NCBI GenBank assembly: GCA_023630585.1
Contig: CM042551.1
Span: forward strand, 18,444,001-18,508,000
Direction of reading: 5' to 3'
DNA from: Cranoglanis bouderius
Lineage: Eukaryota > Chordata > Actinopteri > Siluriformes > Cranoglanididae
DNA: 64,000 bases
A program made the position numbers and the translations under genes. A model generated the notes under the pieces. The model saw only the letters and a program-made list of their open reading frames with translations. It was not told the origin of the DNA and did no database searches. Positions 35,765 to 47,511 of this stretch are shown in pieces. Numbering within the stretch: position 1 is the first letter of the stretch; every line of letters starts with the position of its first letter.

Positions 35765-36375
35765 CTGACTGTCTATCACAGTATATAAGAGTTGAAATTA
35801 ATGAATATGAGCTGAAAGTGCAGGCTTTCAGCTTCAATTTAAGGGTATTTAAATGTAAATCAGGTGAATGGAGGGACCAAAGTAATTGGACAACTGGCTG
35901 CACAGCTGTTCCATGCCAAGGTGTGTGTTATTCCCTCATTATTTCACTTGGATTTCAAACAGATAGAAGGTGTAGAGTTGATTTCAAGTGTGGCTTTGCA
36001 TTTGAAATCTGTTGCTCTTAACTCTCAATATGAAGTCCAAAGATCTGTCATTGAAGCAAGCTATCACCAGTATGAACAATCAAAACAAACCCATCCGAGA
36101 GACAGGTGTTCGCCAAATCAAATATTTGGTATTTTTAAAAAAAGAAAGAACACACTGGTGAGCTAAGGAACACCAAAAGGCCATGAAAGACCTGTGAACT
36201 GTGGTGGTTGAAAATATTTTTTTCCCTGGTGATGTAAAACCCCTTCACAACAGTTTCCCAGATCAAGAACACCCTCCAGGAGGTAGGCGTATCTGTGTCA
36301 AAGTCAACAATCATGAGAGAAGTTAAACCAGAGTGAATACACAGAGCTTACCACAAGATGTAAACTGTTGGTAAG
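35765..36375 (+). mobile_element. Left half of a decayed Tc1-like transposon
   Basis: The AAGGGTATTTAAATG segment and GGAGGGACCAAAGTAATTGG resemble the left end of fish Tc1 elements, followed by relics of the N-terminal transposase including the region around AGTCAACAATCATGAGAG. The family appears to be that of the right half at 50838-51786. No intact frame. Confidence 0.5.
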
Positions 36376-36424
36376 TATAGCGTTCTTTCATCTCAGAAAT
36401 ATTTCAAGGATAAGAAATATAATG

Positions 36425-36715
36425 TCACTACATGATGCAGAAACACTGCTTCATGCTTTGGTTACTGCTACGGTGAATTATTGTAATGCCTTACTGTCCT
36501 GATGCTCCAGTAGGTGCATAAACATGCTCCAGTTAGTCTAGAATGCAGCAGCAACATAGTCCTTAGTAGAACAAGAAAATATCACCCCACATCTCCCCCA
36601 GGCATCTTGTCCACACTGCATTGGATCCCAGTAAAATTTCGCATTGATGGTAAAATACTGCTATTGACTTATAAAGAATTCAATGGTCTCAAATAATCAA
36701 GGCTACAACAGGGGG
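36425..36715 (+). pseudogene. LINE (L2-like) reverse transcriptase 3' fragment
   Basis: Translated pieces ALVTATVNYCNALLS, NAAATVLSRTRKYHP and LHWIPVKFRIDGKILLLTYK correspond in order to the C-terminal part of L2-clade LINE reverse transcriptase. Stops interrupt it. It is 5'-truncated, as usual for LINEs. Confidence 0.7.
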
Positions 36716-37566
36716 AAGAGCTTTCTCTTACAAAGTCCCATAGTAGGAACAGCCTTTAAAAAGTGACTGAACACAGTGAAAACAAATTTGTTTAGTCAAG
36801 CCTTTTTGTTAGAGATATAGAGAGAGAGAGATGAGAGAGATGTACCTTTATTGATGTGATTCCTACACCGTTCACCCAAATTCGGAAGTATATACTCTCA
36901 AATTAAAGCTGAAAGTTTGCAATTAAACTTTCAAAACACAACACTAAACACTTTTAAATTAAATTCATTATTTAATTTCAACTGCTACATATATTGTGGT
37001 AGACAACTAAAATAACAATAACGTTGTCAATGTAATGTCAATGCATATAAACCAAAGTTTACCTTTCTGATGTGATTTACATCTCTGAGTCTCCACAATC
37101 TGGGGCATATTTAATGATGTCATGAGTGTTGCATGTCATGCAGAGCAGGAACCTTGAATGTCTGTGCTTATAACAGGCACACTTCAGAGCTTGACTTTAT
37201 TTTTGACAGTTACTAAACCTGTGGCATTTCTTTAGCGATGCAGTGACCTCTGGCAAGATTGTTTATGTTGAGATTAAAATAATTTATTCTGCTGCCTCAG
37301 AATTTATGCTGCTGCTCAAATGGGCAATAACTTTGTAAGCACTGAATACCTGTCTGATGAGAACTTGAGGACTCCAGGTTTGTTTCTTTGCGCTATAAAA
37401 CTCTGAAGCTATAAAAAACAATTTGTGCCTGGGCCAATAAGTAAAGATGAATATCCTTTATATCCAACCTGTTACCCTTCTGACCAGCAGATCAGGACCC
37501 ATTTATTCACAGGCAGATGCCAGTAAACCACCTGTATTTACCATGTGATAAAACACATAGTATTAT
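36716..37566. other. No gene seen
   Basis: Intergenic DNA with a short (GA)n stretch near 36819-36840. No supported gene. Confidence 0.5.
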
Positions 37567-37833
37567 ACAGTATTGTGCAAAAGTCTTGCAACAGTACATG
37601 CAAGGAAATACTGAAAAAGATGCCTTTGAAATTAAATGTTTCTATATTTAAAAATACTTTTTTTATATATATAAACCTGTGTTATGTTTGCAATTGTTTG
37701 AAATTCATGAGAGCAGAGTATTTTTGTGAATTTTTTAAACAAAAGATCAAAAGGTTAAACAATGGACACAATTTTTCACAGCCTTCTTTGCCCATATTTA
37801 CCAAGGGTGCCAATATCAGTGGAGGGCACTGTA
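37567..37833 (-). mobile_element. Tc1 terminal fragments
   Basis: The right part ends TGGAGGGCACTGTA, the terminus shared with the Tc1 copies at 45379-48070 and 58706-59808, and keeps the subterminal AAAGATCAAAAGGTTAAACA. The left edge ACAGTATTGTGCAAAAGTCT resembles a terminus of a different Tc1 family. No coding region. Confidence 0.7.
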
Positions 37834-38199
37834 TAATCATGGATGGCTGGTATAAGTGCACTAGCAGTGCTTAGCCCTTGTTGAGCATGCTTCACTGACA
37901 CATCCATGTACGAATTCAAATGATCAAGCACAGTGTGGTTGGATTTCATTGACATACAAATGAGTCATAGATAAATGTATGAACACTAACCATACCCCTA
38001 ACCTTAACCTTTCATTGCTTTTCATGTGAATTGAGTTGTGCAGAATGTCATGCAAACTTTTCTTGCATGATGGATAATTTTATTTGACAGCATGTCAAGC
38101 ACTGTGGCTCATCATCACACAGGGGAAAATGACTGCAAATACAGTACAAAAATCTGGACTGATTTGTGGACACGGTATGATTGTCAGTACTGAAAGTAT
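37834..38199. other. No gene seen
   Basis: Short intergenic stretch without a supported feature. Confidence 0.45.
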
Positions 38200-38475
38200 A
38201 ATAATTCATTAACTGCTTTATCCTGGTAAAGGTTGAGCTGAATCCGCAGCCTATGCCCTGGAACACTGGGACTAAGGCAAGAATACACCCTGAGTGTACG
38301 CCAGTCCATCGCAGTACACTGTGTGCATACATTCACACCTAGTGGCAATGTAGAGTAACCAATCCATCTACTGGCATGTTTTTGGGAGGTGGGAGGAAAA
38401 TGGAAAACCTGGAAAAAACCATCATGAACATTGGAATAAACATGCAAAAATCCTGAGTAACCTGAGCTCAGGATC
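38200..38475 (-). mobile_element. tRNA-derived SINE body, minus orientation
   Basis: The complement contains the typical SINE segments GCGATGGACTGGCGTACACT and TTCCTCCCACCTCCCAAAAA, ending with a GGATAAAGCAG-like 3' end. It is a diverged relative of the copies at 40388 and 53006. Confidence 0.55.
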
Positions 38476-38637
38476 AGACCTGGTGCACATTCAAGCACAA
38501 ATGGTTGTTTTATTATTATTAATTTTGCAGTGTTTTATTAACTATAATAAATTTCCTTTACAAAGGTTTTTAAAGAAAAGCTGCATTTTCTGTGTGGAAA
38601 AAGCCCACATGCACATCCATAGAGCACACAGACAGAC

Positions 38638-38641
<4 letters not shown>

Positions 38642-38673
<32 letters not shown>
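38642..38673. repeat. (GA)n microsatellite
   Basis: GA dinucleotide run of about 16 units. Confidence 0.95.
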
Positions 38674-38676
<3 letters not shown>

Positions 38677-39284
38677 ATGTGCTACTTTGGCTTTTTATAT
38701 CTTTCATTTTTTGACTGATATGGCAGTGAGTCTACAACAGTGCAATACTGCTTCAAGGTAAATAGCTGTCACTCTTGCCTCAATTAAACTCTCTTACACT
38801 GGGGCAGAGATTAACTGCCTTAATTATGCACCCTGTCTGTGACTCTGGGCTGTCTGATATTGATTAAAGATGAGAACAGAAACCAATATGCCCTGCTACC
38901 TTGTATTTAGCCTGTCATGCCTGACATCAAACCCGTAGCTCAGTGAGACCTCATTACATAATTTCCAAACAATCCCTGCTGATCTGCTCTATAACACCTG
39001 TGAATTATCCTGCATTCCTGCACAATGACAAAACTAAGTGATTTCATTATAGCACAACTGTTGAGGAATGACTGTCCAAATCATTCAGACACTGCTGCCA
39101 TGCTTATACTGTCTTCACTAACATTGCTCATAAAATGATATTTTGCTTATATACTACTCTAAAGTCTGTGTTTAAAAACACAGATATCGTATATCTTACA
39201 ATGTTTTCATACAGCCAGCACAGCCGAAAAAAGGACATTAGCTTCGGTTCAATTTATGTTTACATTTTGTAAATCACATATAAT
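38674..39284. other. No gene seen
   Basis: Intergenic DNA without supported features. Confidence 0.5.
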
Positions 39285-39289
39285 CACAG

Positions 39290-39911
39290 TGTTACGACCC
39301 GTAGGGTGAAGGAGATAAGCAGGATGCACTTGCAGGGGAAAGTGTTCAGTTTATTAGGAACAGTTGAAAATAATAATAAACATAAAGGACTTCAGTCAAC
39401 AAATATACATAAATGCATCAAAGTTAAGCTATACTAATAATAAACTAGAAAGGTGATCTGGAAATCACGAGAAAAGAGCTAAGGAACAAATCGCACGGTT
39501 AAACACATCTGAGTTAAGCTATACTAATACTCCGCCCCGAAGCAGAAACGGAGCGGCGTATTTAAACACAATATAATCACATGTCCAAATCAAAGACAGC
39601 TGAAACCACTATATGAACAAATGAGGAGGCGGAGACATGACACGAACGAAAACAAACGCACATGGGGAAACACAGGAGGCGGAGACATGACGTAGACCAA
39701 AACATAAGCACATGGGGGAACATAGGAGGCGGAGACATGACGTGAATGAAAATATGAGCGCATGGCAGAAGTAAACAAAGCGTGAGTCCATGAATGAAAT
39801 GTCCATCGGAGAGTTTTTGAATGGCGCTGGAATGCGTGCAATGGAATGCGGAAGTATGCCACTCACTCCTCCTTGTTGAGTAGTGAGCGCTAGAGAAGGG
39901 GAAACCTAACA
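39290..39911 (-). mobile_element. Solo LTR with 5-bp target duplication
   Basis: The segment begins TGTTACGACC and ends CCTAACA, flanked by CACAG on both sides (39285-39289 and 39912-39916). In minus orientation it has CCTAATAAACTGAACACTTT followed by CCCCTGCAAGTGCATCC, closely parallel to the poly(A)-signal region of the LTRs at 24617-28077, so the two belong to related families. It contains three tandem copies (about 48 bp each) of a unit with AGGAGGCGGAGACATGAC. Length 622 bp. No internal region remains, as expected after LTR-LTR recombination. Confidence 0.82.
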
Positions 39912-39916
39912 CACAG

Positions 39917-40387
39917 AATATCATATTCTTACAGGTACAAAATAAGTAGAACTCGGGGATGCCAACAAGTCTAGTCCTTCTTGTTACTTGTAATTTGTAT
40001 GCCTCAAATACCCTTAAATATATTTCAAACAGAAAAGAAGTTATTGAAGACCTTGCTGTGACCTTGACCTTGGATCAATTCCGAACAGATCTAATTCTAA
40101 TCAGATCATCTCCTGGTTACAGTGATAATTCCATATAAATCCTACAAACATTCAACCAATTGTTCTTGAGGTATTGCGCAAATTGGAATCTCAGAAGGTG
40201 ATGGCAAAAATCATTGATTTTTTACTTAGGCCCATTCAATAGGAAGGAAACTATTGAAGAAAAACAATTTCAGACATTTGACCTTGCTGAAGCCAACAAG
40301 TTTTACGAGGACATGAACACTATTTACAAGTTGGAATCTCGTAATTACAATAATTATGACATGGCGTAAAGCTAAAGTTTTAAATTC
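39917..40387. other. No gene; repeat-like DNA
   Basis: Contains TGACCTTGACCTTGGATCAA and CTCCTGGTTACAGTGATAAT, which look like an interspersed repeat, but I cannot name the family or its ends. Confidence 0.4.
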
Positions 40388-41085
40388 TATGATCTATCCA
40401 TATTCCTTACCGCTTAATCTACAGTACACAGGGCTGTGGGGAGCCTGGATCCTATCCCAGGGAACTCGGGGCACAAGGTAGCGGACACCCTGGAAGGGGT
40501 GCAAACCCATATCAAGGCACAATCACAAACCCATTCACACACTACAGATGGTTTGGAAATGCTGATCAGCCTACAATGCATGTCTTTGGACTGGAGAAGG
40601 AAACTGGAGTACCCGGAGGAAACCTCGGCTGCGTCCGAATATCCCTACTACCGCCAAAGTAGTAGTATGTCTGAATTTTCAGTATTCATAAAACAGTAGG
40701 CGAGATACCCGGATGACCTACTGCTTCCACCGAGATTCTGCAGTAGGGAACCAGTGGATACTCTGCTATCCCATAAGGCAACGGGACTGGCGTGGAAGAG
40801 CTGTCAAAATCAAAAATGCCAGAAGGCAGCACGTCGCCTCTTTTAAATTTGTGGGTCCCATGACAGTGTCAACATGGCGGATGTAGTATGTCTGGATTGT
40901 ATTCATACTACACACATATACTGATCAATACGTACAGTTTCAGTACATGATTTCGGATGCAGGGCCCCAAAGCATGGGGAGAAAATGCAAACTCCACACA
41001 CAGAGGGCAGAGGTGGTAATTGAGCCCCCAATCCCAGAGGTGCGAGGCAAGAGTGCTGACCACTAAGCCACCATGCCCCCCCTCA
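40388..41085 (-). mobile_element. tRNA-derived SINE, minus orientation, split by a MITE
   Basis: The 3' part lies at 40388-40621 (GCATGTCTTTGGACTGG, GGAGTACCCGGAGGAAACC) and the head part at about 40972-41085 (CCCCAAAGCATGGGGAGAA, CCACTAAGCCACCATGCCCC, the complement of a tRNA-like head). The two parts become contiguous when the inserted sequence is removed. Confidence 0.7.
40624..40971. mobile_element. MITE inserted into the SINE
   Basis: Ends GGCTGCGTCCGAAT on the left and complement CCTGCATCCGAAAT on the right form a terminal inverted repeat around about 350 bp with no coding region. It interrupts the SINE between GAGGAAACC and CCCCAAAGC, so it is younger than the SINE. The superfamily is undecided. 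Confidence 0.6.
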
Positions 41086-43431
41086 ACATAATGATTTTTT
41101 TTTTAAATCTAGTTTTAAAAAATCTATTTAGATTCTAATATCTTTAAATGTCCAATACATAGCTTGGTACTTTGATGAGTTCCCTCTTGCAATGTTACTT
41201 CAGTAGTTGCCTTCACTTCTGAAGATATGTTCTGTTCATACACATGTTCATTCATCAAAGTAAAAACATTTTTATCATGGTTCAAGGACCTGATTTAAAA
41301 ACAGACAAACAAAAACAATTACGTACCATAGACATCGGAGCTCCGCACATTACCAAAGCGGATGCTGTAAAATATTCACATCACTGACATGAAATTGGAC
41401 AAAACATTCTGCCCACACCCTGTTATTCTCTGGAGAGCCATGGTCTCATCATCCGCATAACAATAGAGCAGCGTGTTGGAGTGAGCCTCAGTACACTGGC
41501 CCCTGCCACCTCCCTCATTAAAACATGGGAAATGGAGGCTCTCGTCAAACAGTGCAGAAGGAAACTGTCTCACTCTATAATGCGACCATGTGGAGAGCAG
41601 CCTAACGGCCACATGTGTTGAAGGGCTTTCACATGCTCTCTTTCTAGAGACACTCTAATTGAGGTTACCTAGTGCTATGTATGAGCTGCACTACAGGCTA
41701 TTTCTGGGTGTGTTTATGTAAAAGGGGAAACAGACTGTATCTTATTTGTTTCCACCTATTGCAATCATAATCTGTAGTGGATATATACAAATTTATAATC
41801 TAAATAGACAGGCAGTGGTGAAAACCAGACAACACTAGAGCAAGAATGAACAAGTAACAAGTAGCTGGGATCTAGAAAACAAGGAAGTGGGAAAGATGAA
41901 ACTAAGAACACTTAAAATATGGCTTTTAATTGTAGTACTGAAATGTACAGAAAAAGAGAAAAAGACTCCTTTTTTGGACACAGGTTAATCGGACAAAGTT
42001 TGGGGGGAAAAAGCCTGTGTGACAAGGTTATGTTTTATTTGACAGAACCAACATCATAGAAAATTGCTATACTTGCAAATCTGCAAATGAACCATCGGTC
42101 AGAAAAAAGAATCATCTTCACAGGCAATTGACTGGGACACCACTTATATGTTGTGAATTGACACCAGCTTTATTTCTTGTAATGGAGGCAGCGGAGGTGT
42201 GAGGAAATACTAAACACTCTGCTGTGTGCATTATACACCTGCATATGCCTCATAGGCTCTGTGATGGACATTTCTTTAGACAGGGAAGCAGTGATACTGC
42301 AGCCAAACTGTCACTGCGAGGAAGAGCTGCACATGTCTGAACAGGCCTGAGTTCATATTTTGTCCAGATTTAAACATCAATGTTATGAAACCCCACCTGG
42401 GACTCACAGCTTCCCCATTGCCAAAAACACCAGCAACCAGAGACCAACATCCCCAGATATCGAGTAGGATAATATTTAAAACTGCTGTAAGCAACAAAAC
42501 ATGCATGTGCACAGTGCACCAGAAATGAAGGATGGATGAGGAGAGCAGCAGCACTCTTGTCACATAAAAAGCAGATTCAAGGTTTATTGTCAATGTCGAA
42601 GACAACAAACTTCTTTAAAGAAAATATCACTTGACATGTTGTACATACAAACATGAAACAAAAGCAAGTTCTCACATCCCACCCTCCCCCCTCTCATCCA
42701 CCCATATTGCACATATATTAGTTAGTGATTAGTTATTAGTCTGGAATCTCTTCAAACACCAGATTCCAGATCAAGAAAATTGATTTGTCAATTCATATGA
42801 CCATAACAATAGCCTTGCCGTCATGGGGACACAACCGGTGAAGCTGTCCCAGGCTGTTTAAGGGGACAGGAGGGTTTAGTGGTCCACTGACATGCAGAAT
42901 AGGGCTGTCTGAAATATGCCTACTTGATAAAACTATGATGATTTAGGCCTATGCATCATCAGATAAGTTCCCTATTAAAAGTTAATTTCTTATTAATATT
43001 ATCTTATTATTATCCTGCTACAGTGCCTTGCAGCTAACATTGTCTAGTATAATACACTATTAGGCCAAAAGTTTGCATCACAAAACATATGTGCGTTTTA
43101 AACATCTCATTCCAGATTTATTCCCCTTTTGCTGTTATAATAACCTCCACTCTTCTGGGAAGGCTTTCCACTAGATTTTGGAGTGTGGCTGTTGGGATTT
43201 GTGCTCATTCAGCCACAAGAGCATTAATGAGGAGGTCTGGGGTGCAGTCAGTGTTCCAAGTCATCCCAATGGGTTAATGTGTTAGTACTACAGTCAAGGT
43301 AGCTCAGAATACACCTGGAAGTACCTCAGTGACAGGGTGATCATGCATGGATGGATGCCATAAAATGTAATGGGAGAGTGCAACTAATCGGACTGACTCT
43401 TCATTGTATTGTTCAAATGTTTAGATAAAAG
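41086..43431. other. No gene supported
   Basis: A minus-strand 78-codon frame at 41612-41376 has near-normal composition but no recognisable family. Around 42555-42620 CAAGGTTTATTGTCAATGTC resembles the 3' end of an interspersed repeat. Nothing else is supported. Confidence 0.4.
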
Positions 43432-44569
43432 TACAGTGCTGTGAAAACGTATTTACCCCATCCTGATTTCTTCTGTTTTTGTGTATATCTCCTACTAAAT
43501 TGTTAAAAAAAAAAAGTAAATGATAATGTTATTTATTGAAGCAAAAAAGTTATCCAATACCAACTGTGTCAAAATTCATAATGGGTTTAGCTGGACTAGA
43601 TGCAACCAGCAAATCAACACTTAAATATAACTTTTTCAACAGCATGAAGTTGGTTAAAAGGTCTTACCCAGTAACACACTCTGCCAAAGTTGAAAGAAAT
43701 TCCAGAAATGATGAGGAAGAAGGTGAATGAAATACATTAGTCTGGGAAGGGTTACAAAGTTATTTCCAAGGCTCTGGCACTCCAAAGAACCACATTGAGA
43801 GCCATTATCTCCAAATGGAAAAACTTGGCACAGTAGTGAACCTTCCCAGAAGTGGCAAAGTGAAAGTGGAACTGTTTGGAAGACAGGGGTCCCGTTACAT
43901 CTGGCGTAACCCAAACACCGAATTCCACAAAAAGAACATCATACCTGCGGTCAAGCATGGTGTTGTCAGTGTGATGGTGTAGGGATGCTTTGCTGCCTCA
44001 GGGCTTGCAATAATTGAGGGAGACATGAATTCTGCTCTCTACCAGAAAATCTTAAATCCTAAATACTGTCTTCAGTCCATAAGTTGAAACTCCATAAGTG
44101 CAACTGGATTATGCAGCAAGACAATGATCCAAAGCATAGGAGTAAGTCCACCTCTGAATGGCTAAAAAAAAAGTAAAATTAAAGTTTTGGTGTGGCCTAG
44201 TCAAAGTCCTGACTTGAACCAACTGAGATGCTGTGGCTAGACCTTAAACAAACATCTCATGCTCGAAAACTCTCCAATGTGGCTGAACTAAAGCAGTTCT
44301 CTCCAAAAACTCCAAAATTCCACCACAGTGCTGTGAAAGACTGATCTCCAGTTATCAGAAGTGTTTGGTTGCAGTTATTGCTGCTAAAGGTGGCACAACC
44401 AGATTTTAAGTTTAAGGGGGCAATTATTTTTTCACAAGGGTGATAGGTGTTGGATAGGTATAAAAACTGTATTGTGTGTTTACTCAGGTTGCCTTTGTTT
44501 GATGTATTTCATTTGAAGGTCTAAAAGTATTTAGCATGAGATATACACAGAAACAAAAGAAATCAGGAG
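43432..44569 (+). mobile_element. Tc1/mariner transposon with heavily decayed transposase
   Basis: The left end CAGTGCTGTGAAAACGTATT and the inner sequence CTGATTTCTTCTGTTTTTGT pair with the complement at the right end (CTGATTTCTTTTGTTTCTGT). Inside, plus-strand relics include GKGYKVISKALALQRTTLRA (helix-turn-helix) near 43745-43805 and remains of the catalytic half near 44200 (a CCTGACTTGAACCAACTGAG segment equivalent to SPDLNQLR). Several stops and frameshifts. The outermost right end has decayed. Confidence 0.75.
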
Positions 44570-45378
44570 ACTTCCTCTCCTGTCTGCCTTAGCATAAGAT
44601 CTTTACTGTAGAATGTAACAGTTTGAGTTTGTGTTATGCAGTTGCACATTTTAAATATTTATTGACATCAACAACTGCAGTGAGACATTACTACCCACAG
44701 CATGCGCTGCTACCAGTGGCCTAATATTTTACTGATTTGTCATTGACGTCAACAAAGCAAAACTGAAACAGCAGCCCTCCAGCTTGTGTATGAGGATAAT
44801 TATGTATAATTATCTTGCTGAGGTCAGACATGATTGTTCAATGACCCAAATTATGAAGGTGAACCATTTTATTGAGCATAGGCTACTTAGCTGTCTGATG
44901 TTAATGCAGTTATGTCATAGCATTATATAAATGCCTCAGTCTGAAGGTTGTGGTTGATGAGATAATCCAAAAATTTAACTAACTGAAAAGGTGCATAACA
45001 AACTGAAGTAATTCACTGTTTCATTTTTTTTTTTTTTATTTCAGTGTAGCCACTAACTGCACTTATAGGTTGGTAAATATAATAAATTAGTAAATACAGG
45101 ACTTTAGAGGATTTGTAATTTTGTAGTATTTTTTGTTGATAATATTTCTTGATATATTTCCCTGGTGTCAATTCACTGGCGGCTTCTTACTTTTTAAATG
45201 TGCCCTCTAATCTCTAGATAGTTTACTCAAACCAAAAAAAAGGTTTTATAAATCAGTAATATATTAGCCCATTACGTTCACACTAGGCTCATACTGTGAG
45301 TAGGCAATTCTAAGAGCAGTTGGTGAACTCTTTGTCTTATTTGACTTGTATATGCCTAATTAAATCACTGCTTAGACA
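44570..45378. other. No gene seen
   Basis: A/T-rich intergenic DNA. No supported feature. Confidence 0.5.
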
Positions 45379-45944
45379 TACAGTGCCCTCCCCTAATATT
45401 GGCACCGTTGGTAAATATGAGCAAAGAAGGCTTTGAAAAATTGTCTTTATTGTTTAACCTTTTGATCTTTTCTTAAAAAATCCACAAAAATACTCTGCTC
45501 TCATGGATGTCAAACAATTGCAAACAAAACACAGGTTTATAAAAGAAAAAAAAAAAAGAGTCCATGATGCCATGTATCCTAACAAAATGTCCAGCCCCAA
45601 AACATTAAAGAGCCACCACTATGTTTAACTGTGGGCATGAGGTACTTTTCCATATGGCTACCTCTCTGTGTGCGCCAAAACCACCTCTGGTGTTTATTCA
45701 TCTGACCATAGAACTCGATCCCATTTGAAGTTTCAGTAGTGTCTGGAGACTGGACGCTTGAGTTTGTTTTTGGATGAGAGTAGAGGCTTTTTTCTTGAAA
45801 CCCTTCCAAACAACTTGTGGTGATGTAGGTGATTTCGGATTGTAGTTTTGGAGACTTTCTGACCAGAAGACACAACTAACTTCTGCAATTCTCCAGCTGT
45901 GATCCTTGGAGACCATCCTCTTCACAGTACGTTGAGACAATGTA

Positions 45945-47511
45945 CAGCCATGGCCAAAAGTTTTGAGAATGACACAAATATTAATTTTTACAAAGTCTGC
46001 TGCCTCAGTTTTTATGATGACAATTTGCATATACTCCAGAATGTTATGAAGAGTGATCAGATGAATTGCAATTAATTTCAAACTCCCTCTTTGCCATGAA
46101 AATGAACTTAATCCCAAAAAAACATGTCCACTACATTTCAGCCCTTCCACAAAAGGACCAGCTGACATCATGTCAGTGATTCTCTCGTTAATACAGGTGA
46201 GAGTGTTAATGAGGACAAGGCTGGAGATCACTCTGTCATGCTGATTGAGTTAGAATAACAGACTGGAAGCTTTAAAAGGAGGGTGGTGCTTGAAATTATT
46301 GTTCTTCCTCTGTTAACTATGGTTACCTGCAAGGAAACACGTGCAGCAATCACTGCTTTGCACAAAAAGGGATTCACAGGCAAGGATATTGCTGCTAGTA
46401 AGATTGCACCTAAATCAACCATTTATCGGATCATCAAGACCGTCAAGGAGAGAGGTTCAACTGTTGTGAAGAAGGCTTCAGGGTGCCCAAGAAAGTCCAG
46501 CAAGCGCCAGGACCGTCTCCTAAAGTTGATTCAGCTGTGGGATCGGGGCACCACCAGTGCAGAGCTTGCTCAGGAATTGCAGCAGGCAGGTGTGAGTGCG
46601 TCTGCACGCACAGTAAGGCGAAGACTTTTGGAGGATGGCCTGGTGTCAAGAAGGGCAGCAAAGAAGCCACTTCTCTCCAGGAAAAACATCAGGGACAGAC
46701 TGCTATTCTGCAAAAAGTACAGGGATTGGACTGCTGAGGACTGGGGTAATGTCATTTTCTCTGATGATTCCCCTTTCAGATTGTTTGGGGCATCTGGAAA
46801 AAAGCTTGTCCGGAGAAGAAAAGGTGAGCGCTACCATCAGTCCTGTGTCATGCCAACAGTAAAGCATCCTGAGACCACTCATGTGTGGGGTTGCTTCTCA
46901 GCCAAGGGAGTGGGCTCACTCACAATTTTGCCTAAGAACACAGCCATGAATAAAGAATGGTACAAAAACATCCTCAGAGAGCAACTTCTCTCAACCATCC
47001 AAGAACAGTTTGGTGACGAACAATGCCTTTTCCAGCATGATGGGGCACCTTGCCACAAGGCAAAAGTGATAACGAAGTGGCTCGGGGAACAAAACATCGA
47101 CATTTTGGGTCCATGGCCAGGAAACTCCTCAGAACTTAATCCCATTGAGAATTTGTGGTCAATCCTCAAGAGGCGGGTGGACAAACAAAAACCCACAAAC
47201 TCTGACAAACTCCAAGCATTGATTATGCAAGAATGGGCTGCCATCAGTCAGGATGTGGCCCAGAAGTTGATTGACAGCATGCCAGGGCGAATTGTTGAGG
47301 TCTTGAAAAAGAAGGGTCAACACTGCAAATGTTGACTCTTTGCATAAACTTCATGTAATTGTCAATAAAAGCCATTGACACTTATGAAATGCTTGTGATT
47401 ATACTTCAGTAACAGTTAGTAACATCTGACAAAAAGATCTAAAAACACTGAAGCAGTAGACTTTGTGAAAATTAATATTTGTGTCATTCTCAAAACTTTT
47501 GGCCACGGCTG
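45945..47511 (+). mobile_element. Nested, well-preserved Tc1/mariner transposon
   Basis: A 1567-bp element with long terminal inverted repeats: GGCCAAAAGTTTTGAGAATG at the left and the same sequence in complement at the right, matching over more than 60 bp with few differences. It is flanked by the TA target duplication (45943-45944 and 47512-47513) and lies within the older Tc1 copy. It carries one full-length transposase gene. Confidence 0.92.
46283..47335 (+). CDS. Tc1-type transposase, full-length open frame
   Basis: A 350-residue uninterrupted transposase. The N-terminal paired-like DNA-binding region (about residues 17-130) has KGFTGKDIAASKIAPKSTIY as first helix-turn-helix, the GCPRKSSKR basic hook and a second helix-turn-helix with TSAELAQELQQAGVSASART. 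The catalytic core has Asp161 in VIFSDDSPF, WGCFSAKGVGSL, Asp253 in FQHDGAPCHKA and Glu289 in LNPIENLW. Length is normal for Tc1 enzymes. Three oddities may impair it: SDD replaces the usual SDE; the conserved SPDLNP is SSELNP; and LGPWPG has one extra residue, so 35 rather than 34 residues separate Asp253 and Glu289. The true start may be the Met at codon 13 (VTCKETR follows). Whether it is still active cannot be told from sequence. Confidence 0.9.
   Translation: MVLEIIVLPLLTMVTCKETRAAITALHKKGFTGKDIAASKIAPKSTIYRIIKTVKERGSTVVKKASGCPRKSSKRQDRLLKLIQLWDRGTTSAELAQELQQAGVSASARTVRRRLLEDGLVSRRAAKKPLLSRKNIRDRLLFCKKYRDWTAEDWGNVIFSDDSPFRLFGASGKKLVRRRKGERYHQSCVMPTVKHPETTHVWGCFSAKGVGSLTILPKNTAMNKEWYKNILREQLLSTIQEQFGDEQCLFQHDGAPCHKAKVITKWLGEQNIDILGPWPGNSSELNPIENLWSILKRRVDKQKPTNSDKLQALIMQEWAAISQDVAQKLIDSMPGRIVEVLKKKGQHCKC

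Noticed and set aside
41376..41612. Minus-strand 78-codon frame of normal composition
   Set aside because: No recognisable motif, no splice partners and no repeat match that I can name; not enough to call a gene.
46879..47244. Minus-strand 121-codon frame
   Set aside because: Antisense shadow of the Tc1 transposase.
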